Origin: Terribacillus halophilus
GTDB taxonomy: Bacteria > Bacillota > Bacilli > Bacillales > Amphibacillaceae
Direction: 5' to 3'
DNA length: 64,000 nt
Assembly (NCBI RefSeq): GCF_900101385.1
Contig: NZ_FMZB01000003.1
Coordinates: 310,001 to 374,000 of the forward strand
In this document: one piece after another, positions 55,816 to 64,000 of the stretch
How positions within the stretch are numbered: the first letter of the stretch is position 1
How the letters are laid out: the number at the start of each line of letters is the position of its first letter
Notes under the pieces: model-generated
The model's input: only the letters and a program-made list of their open reading frames with translations
Told to the model about the DNA's origin: nothing
Database searches by the model: none
Program-made: the position numbers and the translations under genes

Positions 55816-56927
55816 TATGCTTGATTGATATAAGCTAAGACCGCTTCGACTCCATACGATAGTGCTTGTTCATCTGGCTGCAGCTTGCTGTGGTGCAAGC
55901 CATAGGGGGAGTCGACTCCTAACCAAAACATGAATCCTGGGATTTCCTTCAGCATATATCCGAAGTCCTCCCCAGTCATGGCAGGTGCAGCTTCTTTAAA
56001 CGTCAAAGAAGTCTTACCCAGCGCTCCCTGGAATACTTCGACTTTGTCTCTGTCATTGAATACTTGGTAATAATTAGAGCCATAATCGATATTGATTTCA
56101 CAGTCATGGCTGATTTCAAAGCCACTTGCCTGCTGCTCGATATGCTGTTTTACCAATGCAATAGCGTCGGGATCCATCGTCCGGATCGTTCCTTCCAGAC
56201 GAGCTGTTTCCGCAATGGTGTTTTGAACGAAGCCGCTTTCCATCTTTCCAATCGTAATGACAGCACTTTGGAGTGGGTCCAAGTTCCGGGCAACGATCCC
56301 TTGCATATTTGTTACGAAGGTACTCGCCGCCACTACCATATCCCGAGTCAAATGCGGATATGCAGCATGTCCACCTTTTCCTTTGAAATCGATAAACAGT
56401 TCACTCGTATTGGCGAACAATAACCCTGCTCTGGAGGAGACAGTCCCGACAGGCAGCTCAGGAGCGATATGGAGCGCGAATATTTCATCCGGCCACCATT
56501 CTTTTAAAATACCACTTTGCATAAGCGGCAGAGCCCCGCCAGGACCTTCCTCAGCAGGCTGGAAAATGAAAATGATATGCTGATCAGGCTGGTCTTTGGC
56601 ACATGCTGTCAATGCACCTAAAGCGATTGTCATATGCAAATCATGACCACAGGCGTGCATATGGCCTTTATGTTCTGACTCATAGGGCAGACCAGTCGCT
56701 TCCGTGATCGGCAGTCCATCAATGTCAGTACGGTAGGCAATCGTTTTCGATCCGATGGAACCGGTGACTTTCACAATGATACCAGTTCGCCACAATTTGA
56801 TATTCAAGTGTTCCTGAGGCAGATTACGGATATATTCCAATAAATACGCCTGCGTTTTTTCTTCCTGGAATCCAAGCTCCGGTATACGATGCAGATCCCG
56901 CCTGATGTTGATCAATGTATCTTCCAT
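55815..56927 (-). CDS. dapL: N-acetyldiaminopimelate deacetylase
   Basis: M20-family metallohydrolase that removes acetyl from N-acetyl-LL-diaminopimelate in lysine and wall precursor synthesis. 370 aa. Metal-binding HACGHDLHM (near 91-99) and [11 protein letters not shown] (near 125-135), plus a dimerisation domain (about 170-280) and a late metal His/Glu region EDFGYML. Follows dapH in the same direction after an internal terminator. Confidence 0.93.
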   Translation of the reverse strand: MEDTLINIRRDLHRIPELGFQEEKTQAYLLEYIRNLPQEHLNIKLWRTGIIVKVTGSIGSKTIAYRTDIDGLPITEATGLPYESEHKGHMHACGHDLHMTIALGALTACAKDQPDQHIIFIFQPAEEGPGGALPLMQSGILKEWWPDEIFALHIAPELPVGTVSSRAGLLFANTSELFIDFKGKGGHAAYPHLTRDMVVAASTFVTNMQGIVARNLDPLQSAVITIGKMESGFVQNTIAETARLEGTIRTMDPDAIALVKQHIEQQASGFEISHDCEINIDYGSNYYQVFNDRDKVEVFQGALGKTSLTFKEAAPAMTGEDFGYMLKEIPGFMFWLGVDSPYGLHHSKLQPDEQALSYGVEAVLAYINQA

Positions 56928-56948
56928 ACAATCACCTGCTATCTGATA

Positions 56949-56982
56949 ATAAAAAAAGGAGCAGCAGCTGCTCCTTTTTTTG
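56949..56982 (-). terminator. Terminator between dapH and dapL
   Basis: AAAAAAAGGAGCAGC-AGCTGCTCCTTTTTT palindrome with T-run on both strands. Confidence 0.88.
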
Positions 56983-57696
56983 TTAGTTCAATTTACGAAG
57001 TTCCTGACGAATCTCTGTCTTGGATTTTGTCTGGTCATCGATTTTCTTCAATACACGAGCTGGTGTCCCGCCAACCAGTGTGTTCGGAGCAACATCTTCC
57101 GTGACGATTGCGCCCGCAGCAACGATCGCACCTTTACCTACTGTAACGCCTTCCAATACTACAACATTCGCACCGATGACAACATCATCCTCGATTACGA
57201 CCGGTTTAGCGGATGGCGGCTCGATAACACCTGCCAAGACAGTACCTGCACCGATGTGGCAGTTTTTTCCTACTGTTGCGCGGCCGCCCATTACCACGTT
57301 CATATCAATCATCGTACCTTCACCGATGACAGAACCAATATTGATGGAAGCCCCCATCATAATGACAGCACCATCGCCGATTTCCACTTGGTCACGGATG
57401 ACAACGCCGGGCTCGATGCGGGCATTGATTCCCTTCATGTCCAAAAGCGGAATTGCGGAATTACGACGGTCATTCTCGATGACGTAATCCTCAATTGCAG
57501 CTGTATCTTTCAAAAAGCCTTCCAATTCGCTCCATTCGCCGAATAGAACTGCTGTGTTCGTTTCCGGGAAAGCTTTGACACTTTCTGGATAAGTTAGTGT
57601 GTCCAAGCCTTTTCCTTTCACGTATACTTTAACTGGTGTAGATTTTTTACTATTCGAAATGAAAGAGATGATTTCATTTGCGTCCATCATTTTCAC
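56983..57696 (-). CDS. dapH: Tetrahydrodipicolinate N-acetyltransferase
   Basis: First step of the acetylated DAP branch. 237 aa. The N-terminal helical domain (1-90) is followed by left-handed beta-helix hexapeptide repeats (about 90-215) such as [20 protein letters not shown] and [14 protein letters not shown]. The start is GTG 57696 with AGGAGG. Together with DapL and the PatA aminotransferase in this window, the branch is complete apart from the intermediates' upstream enzymes. Confidence 0.95.
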   Translation of the reverse strand: MKMMDANEIISFISNSKKSTPVKVYVKGKGLDTLTYPESVKAFPETNTAVLFGEWSELEGFLKDTAAIEDYVIENDRRNSAIPLLDMKGINARIEPGVVIRDQVEIGDGAVIMMGASINIGSVIGEGTMIDMNVVMGGRATVGKNCHIGAGTVLAGVIEPPSAKPVVIEDDVVIGANVVVLEGVTVGKGAIVAAGAIVTEDVAPNTLVGGTPARVLKKIDDQTKSKTEIRQELRKLN

Positions 57697-57800
57697 GGTT
57701 TTTGCCTCCTATGTACAACGTATGGAACTACTTTATCAAAACTTTTACTAATCAACAAGCTTTTTGGGGCATGCTTTACTCTTGCCGGGAAATATATGCC

Positions 57801-58274
57801 TTAGACATTGGTCTTATCAGCGGTAGGATGATAATGAACCTGTTCATGCAAGTATCTGTTCATCTTTTTGAGTATCGCCCGCCGAGTCAGGATCCCTTCG
57901 AAATATCCCTCATCATCAAGTACGCAAAGGAAAGCCTGATTCACAACAGCTTTCAATGCTGTCAAGAAAGTATCGGATTTCTTCAATACAGGCACATCCG
58001 TCAACATTGTTCCCGACACCTTCAACTCGGATAACTTCTCCATTTCGAATCTTTCCATGCCAAGCACTTCATTCAGGATTGCTGTTTTTGAGATCATGCC
58101 TTTCAACCTGTACATGTGATCAAGTACGGGAATGACAGAATAACCTGATTTGACAAGCACAAGCAATGCGTGCTCCAGCGGGTTATTCAGTTGGACATGA
58201 GCGACTTTTTCTGACTCGATCATCAAGTCCTCCACCGTGATTCCGGTGAGTTCCTGCAACTCTAATTTTGCCAT
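57801..58274 (-). CDS. darB: CBS-domain protein DarB/CbpB (YkuL)
   Basis: 157 aa made of two CBS motifs (about 12-70 and 80-140). In B. subtilis DarB (and Listeria CbpB) binds c-di-AMP and, when free, stimulates Rel and pyruvate carboxylase. ATG 58274 after AAGGAG. Sixteen upstream in-frame codons lack a site. It stands just upstream of dapH as ykuL does in B. subtilis, but the intervening ccpC-ykuNOP genes are absent. Confidence 0.85.
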   Translation of the reverse strand: MAKLELQELTGITVEDLMIESEKVAHVQLNNPLEHALLVLVKSGYSVIPVLDHMYRLKGMISKTAILNEVLGMERFEMEKLSELKVSGTMLTDVPVLKKSDTFLTALKAVVNQAFLCVLDDEGYFEGILTRRAILKKMNRYLHEQVHYHPTADKTNV

Positions 58275-58487
58275 TCGATCTCTCCTTTTGTCAGCATGCA
58301 GTAGAAGGAGGTCAATCACCATTTCCAGTTTACCACATACCCTTCTTGGCTACCAATTTCGACAATGTCCGCAAAGCGTCACATTTGGGCATCTGCACCA
58401 TAAAATATTTCCAGGATTGACTCGGTTTTTATGGTGTAAAGCTAGAAAAAGCTTTATACTGAAACAAAGCAGAAATGAGGTAAATAA

Positions 58488-59120
58488 TTGGAAACTTATA
58501 TTTTCACGAAAAAAGAAGAAGCAGCCCACTCCATCACCCATGGATTCGGGGCATTACTTAGTATTGCAGCACTTGCCGTTGCCGTCGTATTGGCAAGTTT
58601 TACGGGGGATCCCTGGATCATTGTCTCCGTAGCTGTTTATGGTACGACAATGCTGCTTATGTATCTCTCTTCGACAATCGTCCATGCATTGCCCGAGGGA
58701 AAAGTGAAAGATATTTTCCAGATCATCGATCACGCAGCCATCTATCTCTTCATAGCCGGCACCTACACACCCTTGCTGCTGATCAGCCTCAGAAGCTCGC
58801 TCGGATGGACGATCTTCGGAATCGTTTGGGGAATCGCACTTGCAGGAATCATCTTCAAAATTTTCTTTGTGAAGAAATTCTTGATTATGTCGACAATCTT
58901 TTATATCTTGATGGGCTGGATGATTGTTTTGATATGGGAACCGATGCTTGCAGCTTTGCCTCAGCTGACAATCCTATATCTGATCATCGGCGGCCTTTTT
59001 TATACAATCGGCGCTGTGTTCTATGTTTGGCGTAAGATCCCTTACCATCATGCAGTATGGCATCTGTTCGTACTGGCAGGATCGGCGTTTCATTTCTTCG
59101 CTATCCTGTTCCTCATCTGA
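58488..59120 (+). CDS. Hemolysin III / PAQR-like membrane protein
   Basis: 210 aa, seven membrane helices. Conserved His and Asp residues in EEAAHSITHGFGA, SSTIVHAL, IDHAAIYLFIAGTYTP and HHAVWHLFVLAGSAFHFF form the PAQR-type metal site. Family known as hemolysin III, but true activity (possible ceramidase-like hydrolase) is unproven. The start is TTG 58488 with GAGGT seven bases before. Confidence 0.88.
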   Translation: METYIFTKKEEAAHSITHGFGALLSIAALAVAVVLASFTGDPWIIVSVAVYGTTMLLMYLSSTIVHALPEGKVKDIFQIIDHAAIYLFIAGTYTPLLLISLRSSLGWTIFGIVWGIALAGIIFKIFFVKKFLIMSTIFYILMGWMIVLIWEPMLAALPQLTILYLIIGGLFYTIGAVFYVWRKIPYHHAVWHLFVLAGSAFHFFAILFLI

Positions 59121-59188
59121 TGAAACGAAGGCATTCTCCCCGTTGTATAAGGGAAGAGTGCCTTTATTACGGAAAAGAAGGTGCATTT

Positions 59189-60049
59189 ATGAAAAAGACT
59201 TGGATTTCAGCCGCAGCGGGGACAATTTTAGCCGGAGCCGCCATTGGATATTCGTATGCAAGGTATATCGAGCCAGCCAAACTGGTGACAAAATCATATA
59301 AACTGACCAGTGAACGGCTGCCGAAAGCCTTTCACGGACTGAAAATTGTCCAGTTCAGTGATTTGCATTTAGGTTATCATTATTCCATTAAAAAACTCAG
59401 ACGCTTAGTGCGTCATATTCAGGCACAGCAGGCAGATGTCATTGTATTCACCGGTGATTTTGCGGATCGGCCAATTCGGCTGAAATGGAAACAGGAAATC
59501 GTCGATTGCCTGACGATGCTTCATGCACCGCTTGGAAAGTATTGGATTTACGGTAATCATGATTACCGTGACGGAAGCGAAGCAATCGTTGCGAAATATA
59601 TGAAAGCAGGCGGTTTCACACCCCTGCATAATACGGCGGCATTATTGAAGCGCAGACAGGAACATATCGTGCTCGCTGGTATTGATGATGTCATACGCAG
59701 TTCACCGAATTTGCATGCTGCCACCCAGCATAGTGATGAAGATTCTTTTACCATCCTGCTGGCACATGAACCGGATTTAGCCGAGAACGTCAAACATCTT
59801 CCAGTTGATGTCCAGCTGTCCGGACACTCGCATGGCGGACAGGTGCGGATTCCATTTTATGGAGAAGTGATCGTCCCGCCTTATGGCAGACGTTATGTGG
59901 ATAGCCATTACGAAGTGGGTTCCAGGCCCCTTCATGTTTTTGTCTCAAGAGGTGTCGGCACGACAAGGATGCCTATCCGTTTTGCATGCCCGCCGGAAAT
60001 ATCCATCATCACTCTGCAGCACGGACGGGGACATGTGGAAATTAATTAA
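59189..60049 (+). CDS. ykuE: Metallophosphoesterase YkuE
   Basis: 286 aa binuclear metallophosphatase, the B. subtilis YkuE length. Metal motifs FSDLHLG, FTGDFADRP, GNHDYR, LLAHEPD and GHSHGGQ are all present. One N-terminal hydrophobic segment (residues 5-24) would anchor or export it. Unlike the B. subtilis protein there is no twin-arginine motif, only MKKTW before the helix. ATG 59189 after AAGGTG. The frame is open upstream but overlaps hlyIII. Confidence 0.9.
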   Translation: MKKTWISAAAGTILAGAAIGYSYARYIEPAKLVTKSYKLTSERLPKAFHGLKIVQFSDLHLGYHYSIKKLRRLVRHIQAQQADVIVFTGDFADRPIRLKWKQEIVDCLTMLHAPLGKYWIYGNHDYRDGSEAIVAKYMKAGGFTPLHNTAALLKRRQEHIVLAGIDDVIRSSPNLHAATQHSDEDSFTILLAHEPDLAENVKHLPVDVQLSGHSHGGQVRIPFYGEVIVPPYGRRYVDSHYEVGSRPLHVFVSRGVGTTRMPIRFACPPEISIITLQHGRGHVEIN

Positions 60050-60134
60050 GAAAGAGCTTGCCAATTGTACTTCTTTTCTGTACGATAGTACCATTCTCCG
60101 ATAGGGTCTATTCCTGCACTAGGAGGTTACTCGA

Positions 60135-60608
60135 ATGAAAGTGAACTGGACATTAGAGGATATTGCAAAAGCGTTGTTCGTTGTGAATCGGCACGCGAAG
60201 ACAGCTCCTGATCCAAGCCACTTATATCAACTAAAAAAACAAGCAGTAGCAAGGCTGCTGGAACAGAACAAAGCAAAAAAAATCGGATTGCACTTCTCTG
60301 AACACCCAAAACTCAGCAGACAGCACTCCACCGTGCTAGTACAAATAGCAGACTATTACTTTCATATCCCGGCTGCAAAGGAAGATTTCAAAACACTTCC
60401 GCACTTAGGAGAATTGGACAAGACCTTTCGGAACCCTAGGCCGAACCTCTCCCTTTCACAGGCAAAGCGGATCCTGTCCGGCTATTTGGATATACCGCAG
60501 CAGAGTACCAGGACTAAGCAGCAAACATCCGTTAAAAAATCGGCATTCTATACGCCATCCTCACTTGGTCAGTTCACCTGGCCCGACAAGAAAAAGCGGC
60601 GCAGCTAA
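60135..60608 (+). CDS. ykyB: YkyB-like protein
   Basis: 157 aa basic soluble protein with the YkyB pattern: LAKALFVVNRHAKTA-like N-terminus, a central KIGLHFSEHPKLSRQHSTVLV, and a C-terminus GQFTWPDKKKR. Function unknown. ATG 60135 with AGGAGG. Its stop overlaps the convergent small membrane protein gene by four bases. Confidence 0.88.
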   Translation: MKVNWTLEDIAKALFVVNRHAKTAPDPSHLYQLKKQAVARLLEQNKAKKIGLHFSEHPKLSRQHSTVLVQIADYYFHIPAAKEDFKTLPHLGELDKTFRNPRPNLSLSQAKRILSGYLDIPQQSTRTKQQTSVKKSAFYTPSSLGQFTWPDKKKRRS

Positions 60609-60877
60609 ACTGTACGCTTTTTCTTTTTATTTCCTATAAGTACACTCCATTTAACCAAAATAAGCATGCTGCAAATCAAGGTCATCAACAAAAGGAGCCT
60701 GTCTTTTGAAAACTCCCACTGCAGCCATCCAAAACGATGGGAATATCCTAAAATAATATGTGCAGTTACCACTGACAGAATCGAATACCACTGATGCTTC
60801 ACCAACCACCTGATACAGAAAAATATTGCCGCAAACACAGACAATGCAGCTAACAGACCCATTATCGGCAAAATCAT
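60605..60877 (-). CDS. Small integral membrane protein, unknown
   Basis: About 90 aa with three hydrophobic helices (about 3-23, 32-47, 58-80) and a C-terminal basic tail KKKKR. Three consecutive ATGs follow GGGAGGG. The third (60877) has the best spacing. No family recognised. Convergent with ykyB, with no terminator room between the stops. Confidence 0.65.
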   Translation of the reverse strand: MILPIMGLLAALSVFAAIFFCIRWLVKHQWYSILSVVTAHIILGYSHRFGWLQWEFSKDRLLLLMTLICSMLILVKWSVLIGNKKKKRTV

Positions 60878-60927
60878 CATCATCCCTCCCTCTCCTCAGT
60901 TTCTACTAAAATCCATTCGTCTAAACA

Positions 60928-60957
60928 GAAAAAGAACCCCACTTTTTGCGGGATTCC
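60928..60957 (-). terminator. Terminator after the FbpB-like gene
   Basis: GAATCCCGC-aaaaa-GTGGGGTTC stem (with G-U pairs) followed by five T on the minus strand. Confidence 0.6.
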
Positions 60958-60992
60958 TTGTCATCTTGCACTATGGTATAATGTATCAATCG

Positions 60993-61130
60993 TTATTCCA
61001 ATTGATCAGACTGGATGCCATATTTATCATCCAGAGATTCTTCAATACGAAGCATAGCCTGATCATCCTGTAATAACTCATTTTTATTTTGCGTGATCAA
61101 TTCCTCTAAAGAAAGCTTACGGGGTCTCAT
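60993..61130 (-). CDS. FbpB-family small protein (Fur-regulated basic protein family)
   Basis: 45 aa. The N-terminal MRPRKLSLEELITQNKNELL and following AMLRIEESLDDKY match the FbpB family pattern of Bacillales (KLSFEELVxxNKxELLxD...IExxLExK). In B. subtilis FbpB assists the FsrA small RNA in iron sparing. Only the N-terminal part is basic here. ATG 61130 with AGGAGG at ten bases. Own terminator downstream. I see only weak Fur-box-like half sites upstream. Confidence 0.7.
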   Translation of the reverse strand: MRPRKLSLEELITQNKNELLQDDQAMLRIEESLDDKYGIQSDQLE

Positions 61131-61241
61131 TAATCATTAGCCTCCTAAATATTTTCCTTTAGCTATTCCCAATACTATCACGTTATAATCAAAATTGTTT
61201 GAACATTATGTTAAGAAAGTATGTAAATGGAGGTACATAAG

Positions 61242-62402
61242 ATGGAACAGCTTATCAATTCGCATGTTAAAAACATACAAATCTCCGGTATTCGCCGTTT
61301 TTACAACCTGGTAGCAGATAAAAAGGATATAATCAGCCTGACAATCGGTCAGCCAGACTTCCCCACCCCGCTTCATGTCAAAGAAGCCGGCATGGAAGCA
61401 ATTCGCTCAAATCAAACGACATACACGCCAAATGCTGGACTGCTCACTTTACGCAGTGCAATCCGTGATTTTTACTTAAAATATGCTCCCGCCTACCGAG
61501 CAGAGGATGAAATCATCGTCACTGTCGGCGCATCGCAAGCAATTGATATTACACTGCGAACTATCCTGCAACCTGCCGATGAAGTGATTTTACCAGGTCC
61601 AGTTTATCCAGGCTATGAACCGCTTATTTCACTGGCAGGGGGAATTCCCGTTCTAGCAGATACTGCTTCGAATGGATTCAAACTGACAAAATCCATCTTG
61701 GAACAATATATTACGCCGAAAACAAAGTGCATCATCCTACCATACCCATCCAACCCGACCGGCGTGACACTTACATATGATGAATTGAAGGAAATTGCCG
61801 ACTTTTTGGCTGAAAAGGATATTTTCATCCTCTCTGATGAGATTTACAGTGAGCTAACTTATGATGAAGGCCACGTCTCGATTGCCAGCTTCCCACAAGT
61901 AAGGGAAAAGACGATAATCATTAACGGGCTAAGTAAATCCCATTCCATGACAGGCTGGCGAATCGGCTTTACATTGGCACCTGCATGGCTGAGTGCTCAC
62001 ATGCTCAAAGTACATCAATATAACGCTACTTGTGCCACTTCCATTAGCCAGTTTGCTGCAATCGAAGCATTGACAAACGGACTGGAAGACCCCGTCGACA
62101 TGCGCGAAGCATATCGGATAAGGAGGGATTACTGTCTGGAACGCCTCGCGAAAATGGGACTCACTGTCGAGAAACCAAATGGAGCGTTCTATATATTTCC
62201 GAAGTTCCCAATCAAGAAGATGACATCATTGGAGCTAGGTTTGGCACTGGTAGATGAAGTTGGTCTTGCAATTGTACCTGGAGATGCATTTTCTGAATAT
62301 GGAGAAGGATACATGCGGATATCCTACGCATACAGTATGGAGCAGCTGGAAAAAGGAATGGAAAGACTGGAAAGCTTCCTTGATTCCCATACTTTAACAT
62401 AA
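61242..62402 (+). CDS. patA: Aminotransferase A (PatA, N-acetyl-LL-DAP aminotransferase)
   Basis: Class I PLP aminotransferase, 386 aa. Lys232 in LSKSHSMTGWRIGF binds PLP. NPTG (171-174), SDEIYSEL and a C-terminal Arg in YMRISYAYS complete the site. In B. subtilis PatA transaminates acetylated LL-DAP, matching dapH and dapL in this window. The start is ATG 61242. The ATG 15 bases before overlaps the GGAGGT ribosome site. Confidence 0.9.
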   Translation: MEQLINSHVKNIQISGIRRFYNLVADKKDIISLTIGQPDFPTPLHVKEAGMEAIRSNQTTYTPNAGLLTLRSAIRDFYLKYAPAYRAEDEIIVTVGASQAIDITLRTILQPADEVILPGPVYPGYEPLISLAGGIPVLADTASNGFKLTKSILEQYITPKTKCIILPYPSNPTGVTLTYDELKEIADFLAEKDIFILSDEIYSELTYDEGHVSIASFPQVREKTIIINGLSKSHSMTGWRIGFTLAPAWLSAHMLKVHQYNATCATSISQFAAIEALTNGLEDPVDMREAYRIRRDYCLERLAKMGLTVEKPNGAFYIFPKFPIKKMTSLELGLALVDEVGLAIVPGDAFSEYGEGYMRISYAYSMEQLEKGMERLESFLDSHTLT

Positions 62403-62437
62403 TAAAAAGGACAGGTCGGGGCGCCTGTCCTTTTTAT
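62403..62437. terminator. Bidirectional terminator patA/Spo0E-like gene
   Basis: AAAAAGGACAGG-tcggggcg-CCTGTCCTTTTT hairpin. Confidence 0.92.
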
Positions 62438-62640
62438 ATCTTTCTTTTTGCTTCATATAAGTTCAACAGCTTGTCCAATTCCTGGCTCTTCGCTATCGAT
62501 TCACTGCTTGTGAAACCTTTTTCAAATGCTACTTCTGCCATCTGCTCACGCAGTACTTCAATCTGCTGCGTCAGCCTATTTAAGTTGATTAGTTTATTGG
62601 AGTGCTGCAAGCAATATCTGGCGTGTTCAGGCAATATCAT
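62434..62640 (-). CDS. Spo0E-like aspartyl-phosphate phosphatase
   Basis: Small two-helix protein of the Spo0E family that dephosphorylates Spo0A-P and so delays sporulation. The signature SQELDKLLNLYEAKRK near the C-terminus is clear, preceded by the helix IEVLREQMAEVAFEKG. About 68 aa from ATG 62640, where GGTGATC fits the 5' part of the anti-SD. An ATG at 62682 would give 82 aa but has no ribosome site. Confidence 0.82.
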   Translation of the reverse strand: MILPEHARYCLQHSNKLINLNRLTQQIEVLREQMAEVAFEKGFTSSESIAKSQELDKLLNLYEAKRKI

Positions 62641-62903
62641 TTGATCACCATTATTCCTTCTATAGTTACAAATCTTTTCCATTACTTATCATGCCAAAAG
62701 ATCGAAAGAAAGTAAAGTTTATCAAGCACTTTTCACACTTTTTACATACATACCTGACAGTCTTCCTCCTTCTCTCCTACCATTCGTCAATAGACGACAA
62801 AGCAATTTACTTCTATTTTCTCAGGTACAAGCAGTCAATTTGTCACAGAGCAGATCTCTTCGGTACGTAACGAAATCATATTTAAAAATGGGCAAACGAC
62901 CAT

Positions 62904-62931
62904 ACGCCTTCATCCACTGTGCCATATAGTA
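62904..62931 (+). promoter_or_regulatory. Candidate sigma-K promoter of the YjcZ-like gene
   Basis: AC (62904-62905), 17 bases, CATATAGTA (62923-62931), a full match to the sigma-K pattern AC-N16-17-CATANNNTA. Transcription would start about 22 bases before the ATG. The gap 62700-62903 shows nothing else. Confidence 0.5.
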
Positions 62932-62959
62932 AGGTGTAAGCTTTAGGAGGTGAAACAGA

Positions 62960-63106
62960 ATGGGTTACGGATACGGTGGCTTCGGCGGTTTCGGCGGAGG
63001 ATGCGAAGGCGGCGGCTACAACGGTGGCGGCTACGGCAACGGCTTTGCTTTGATCGTTGTACTTTTCATCTTGTTGATTATTGTTGGTGCAGCATTTTAC
63101 TGCTAA
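62960..63106 (+). CDS. YjcZ-like Gly-rich sporulation membrane peptide
   Basis: 48 aa. The first 29 residues are Gly/Tyr/Phe-rich (GYGYGGFGGFGGG with one Cys), then a single membrane helix (FALIVVLFILLIIVGAAF) with a terminal Cys. This is the YjcZ family of spore-associated small proteins. ATG 62960 with AGGAGGTG. A candidate late mother-cell promoter precedes it. Confidence 0.88.
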   Translation: MGYGYGGFGGFGGGCEGGGYNGGGYGNGFALIVVLFILLIIVGAAFYC

Positions 63107-63113
63107 TACCCAA

Positions 63114-63150
63114 TCAAAAAGACGGCATCTTAAAAGGATGCCGTCTTTGT
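63114..63150. terminator. Bidirectional terminator YjcZ-like gene/ktrD
   Basis: AAAAGACGGCATC-ttaaaag-GATGCCGTCTTT hairpin. Confidence 0.9.
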
Positions 63151-64000
63151 TTATCCGATGATGATCCGTTCCTTCGGATAATGGAAGTTAGCCGCTTGTG
63201 ATTTCCGATGCAGCGAATACAGGAATGTTAAGATACCGACGCGTCCCAAGAACATGAGCAGCATCAGGACAATCTTGCTGGCATCACTCAATTCAGCTGT
63301 GATCCCTAGGCTTAAGCCAACTGTACCAAACGCACTGCATACTTCGAATAACACTTCGGTGAGAGAGAAAGGTTCAATCGAAGTCAGGATGACAGCAGAT
63401 ATGAATACCAGAATCATTCCAAAGATCGTTACATTGATTGCTTTGAATAAATCTTCCGGGTGGATTTCCCGTCGAAGAACCGTTATTTGCTTATTCCCTC
63501 TGGCAAAGTGGTAAAGTGCAATGACAACCAATGCCAAGGTGGTGGTCCGTATACCACCTCCAGCGCTGCTTGGTGAAGCACCGACGAACATCAGCGCCGA
63601 CATGAACAATTGATTTTGTTCAGTCAGGCTCGCAATATCCATTGTTGCAAGTCCCCCACTTCGGGTAGTAACTGATTGGAACAGCGAGTAAAACAGCGTC
63701 TCATGCCAAGATTTCCCGACAAAGAAATTCCTTGAGTCAAGCAGTGCAATAATGATGGTACCAGCAACAATAAGCACCAGGAAAGTGATCGTGGTCAGCT
63801 TTGTGAATAAGGAAAAGCGGATAAAGCTACGCTCTTCTTTGGATGCAAACATGTAATGCTTCACTTCAATCAGAACCGGGAAGCCGATTGCCCCAAGAAT
63901 GATTAGCAGCATATGTACAAACTGTACGAAATAATCATGCTGAAAAGGGATAAGTGATTGCCCCGTTATATCGAAGCCTCCATTTGTCGTTGCGCTGATA
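63151..64000 (-). CDS. ktrD: Potassium channel-like transporter KtrD/KtrB type, 5' end outside window
   Basis: About 283 C-terminal residues of a TrkH/KtrB-family K+ transporter. The frame is open to the window edge, so the apparent ATG at 63912 is internal. Pore-loop filters are visible: SATTNGGFDITG at the edge, TTRSGGLATMD, and a late SAFGTVGLSLG. Membrane helices lie between them. The short C-terminus after LGRVGILTFLYS is typical. With ktrC in this window it would form a KtrCD system. Confidence 0.92.
   Translation of the reverse strand, partial: ISATTNGGFDITGQSLIPFQHDYFVQFVHMLLIILGAIGFPVLIEVKHYMFASKEERSFIRFSLFTKLTTITFLVLIVAGTIIIALLDSRNFFVGKSWHETLFYSLFQSVTTRSGGLATMDIASLTEQNQLFMSALMFVGASPSSAGGGIRTTTLALVVIALYHFARGNKQITVLRREIHPEDLFKAINVTIFGMILVFISAVILTSIEPFSLTEVLFEVCSAFGTVGLSLGITAELSDASKIVLMLLMFLGRVGILTFLYSLHRKSQAANFHYPKERIIIG

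Noticed and set aside
60960-61010. Plus-strand TATAAT near 60979 as a promoter for patA
   Set aside because: No -35 at workable spacing, and it lies inside the end of the FbpB-like gene, over 240 bases before patA.
61131-61200. Fur box upstream of the FbpB-like gene
   Set aside because: Only half-site similarity to the TGATAAT-N-ATTATCA core. A matrix score would be needed.

Overview
The window is a stretch of chromosome from a low-to-moderate GC, endospore-forming member of the Bacillaceae. Gene order follows the Bacillus subtilis blocks ylb-mra-ftsL-pbpB, ctaB/ctaA-pyc-ftsW-yla, ykt-speA, pdhABCD-ykyA-def-ykrA-rpoY-rnjA-ktrC and patA-ykyB-ykuE-darB-dapH-dapL-ykuTUV, rearranged relative to each other. 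Bacillithiol synthesis (bshC), sporulation genes (gerR/ylbO, ylbJ, ylbF, a Spo0E-like phosphatase, a YjcZ-like protein) and a BCCT osmolyte transporter fit a spore-forming, probably salt-tolerant soil or saline Bacillaceae such as Terribacillus or Virgibacillus. The genus is inference. I saw no rRNA, tRNA, CRISPR array, prophage or intact insertion sequence.

1-8 kb: minus-strand division and cell-wall block (pbpB partial, ftsL, rsmH, mraZ with its own operator), bshC, a DUF3397 gene and panE, then divergent ylbP and convergent gerR. 8-17 kb: rpmF-ylbN, a 124-bp tandem repeat array, tmcAL (ylbM), ylbL, ylbJ, coaD, rsmD, ylbG, ylbF, ylbE, ylbD and ylbC. 17-26 kb: ctaB and ctaA divergent, pyc overlapping ftsW, ylaN, ylaL, ylaI, ylaF. 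26-34 kb: suhB-type phosphatase and a small partner gene, yktB, yktA, speA, a lipoprotein deacetylase, a BCCT transporter, a decayed GyrI-like gene and a C45-family hydrolase. 34-46 kb: pdhABCD, ykyA, def, ykrA, a small unannotated ORF, rpoY-rnjA, pyruvate oxidase and ktrC. 46-64 kb: cydAB, a heterodimeric ABC exporter, an AlaX editing protein, ykuV-ykuU, ykuT, dapL, dapH, darB, hlyIII, ykuE, ykyB, two small genes, patA, a Spo0E-like gene, a YjcZ-like gene and ktrD (partial).

Functional links: three enzymes compete for pyruvate (Pdh, Pyc, Pox). Heme A synthesis (CtaA/B) and a cytochrome bd oxidase supply the two respiratory branches. PatA, DapH and DapL are three steps of the acetylated diaminopimelate pathway that feeds the peptidoglycan machinery (PBP2B, FtsW). 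KtrC/KtrD, DarB and Pyc are all connected to c-di-AMP in related Firmicutes.

The least explained element is the 124-bp repeat array in the leader of tmcAL. It has three nearly identical full copies and a partial fourth, and each copy can fold into the same long branched hairpin.
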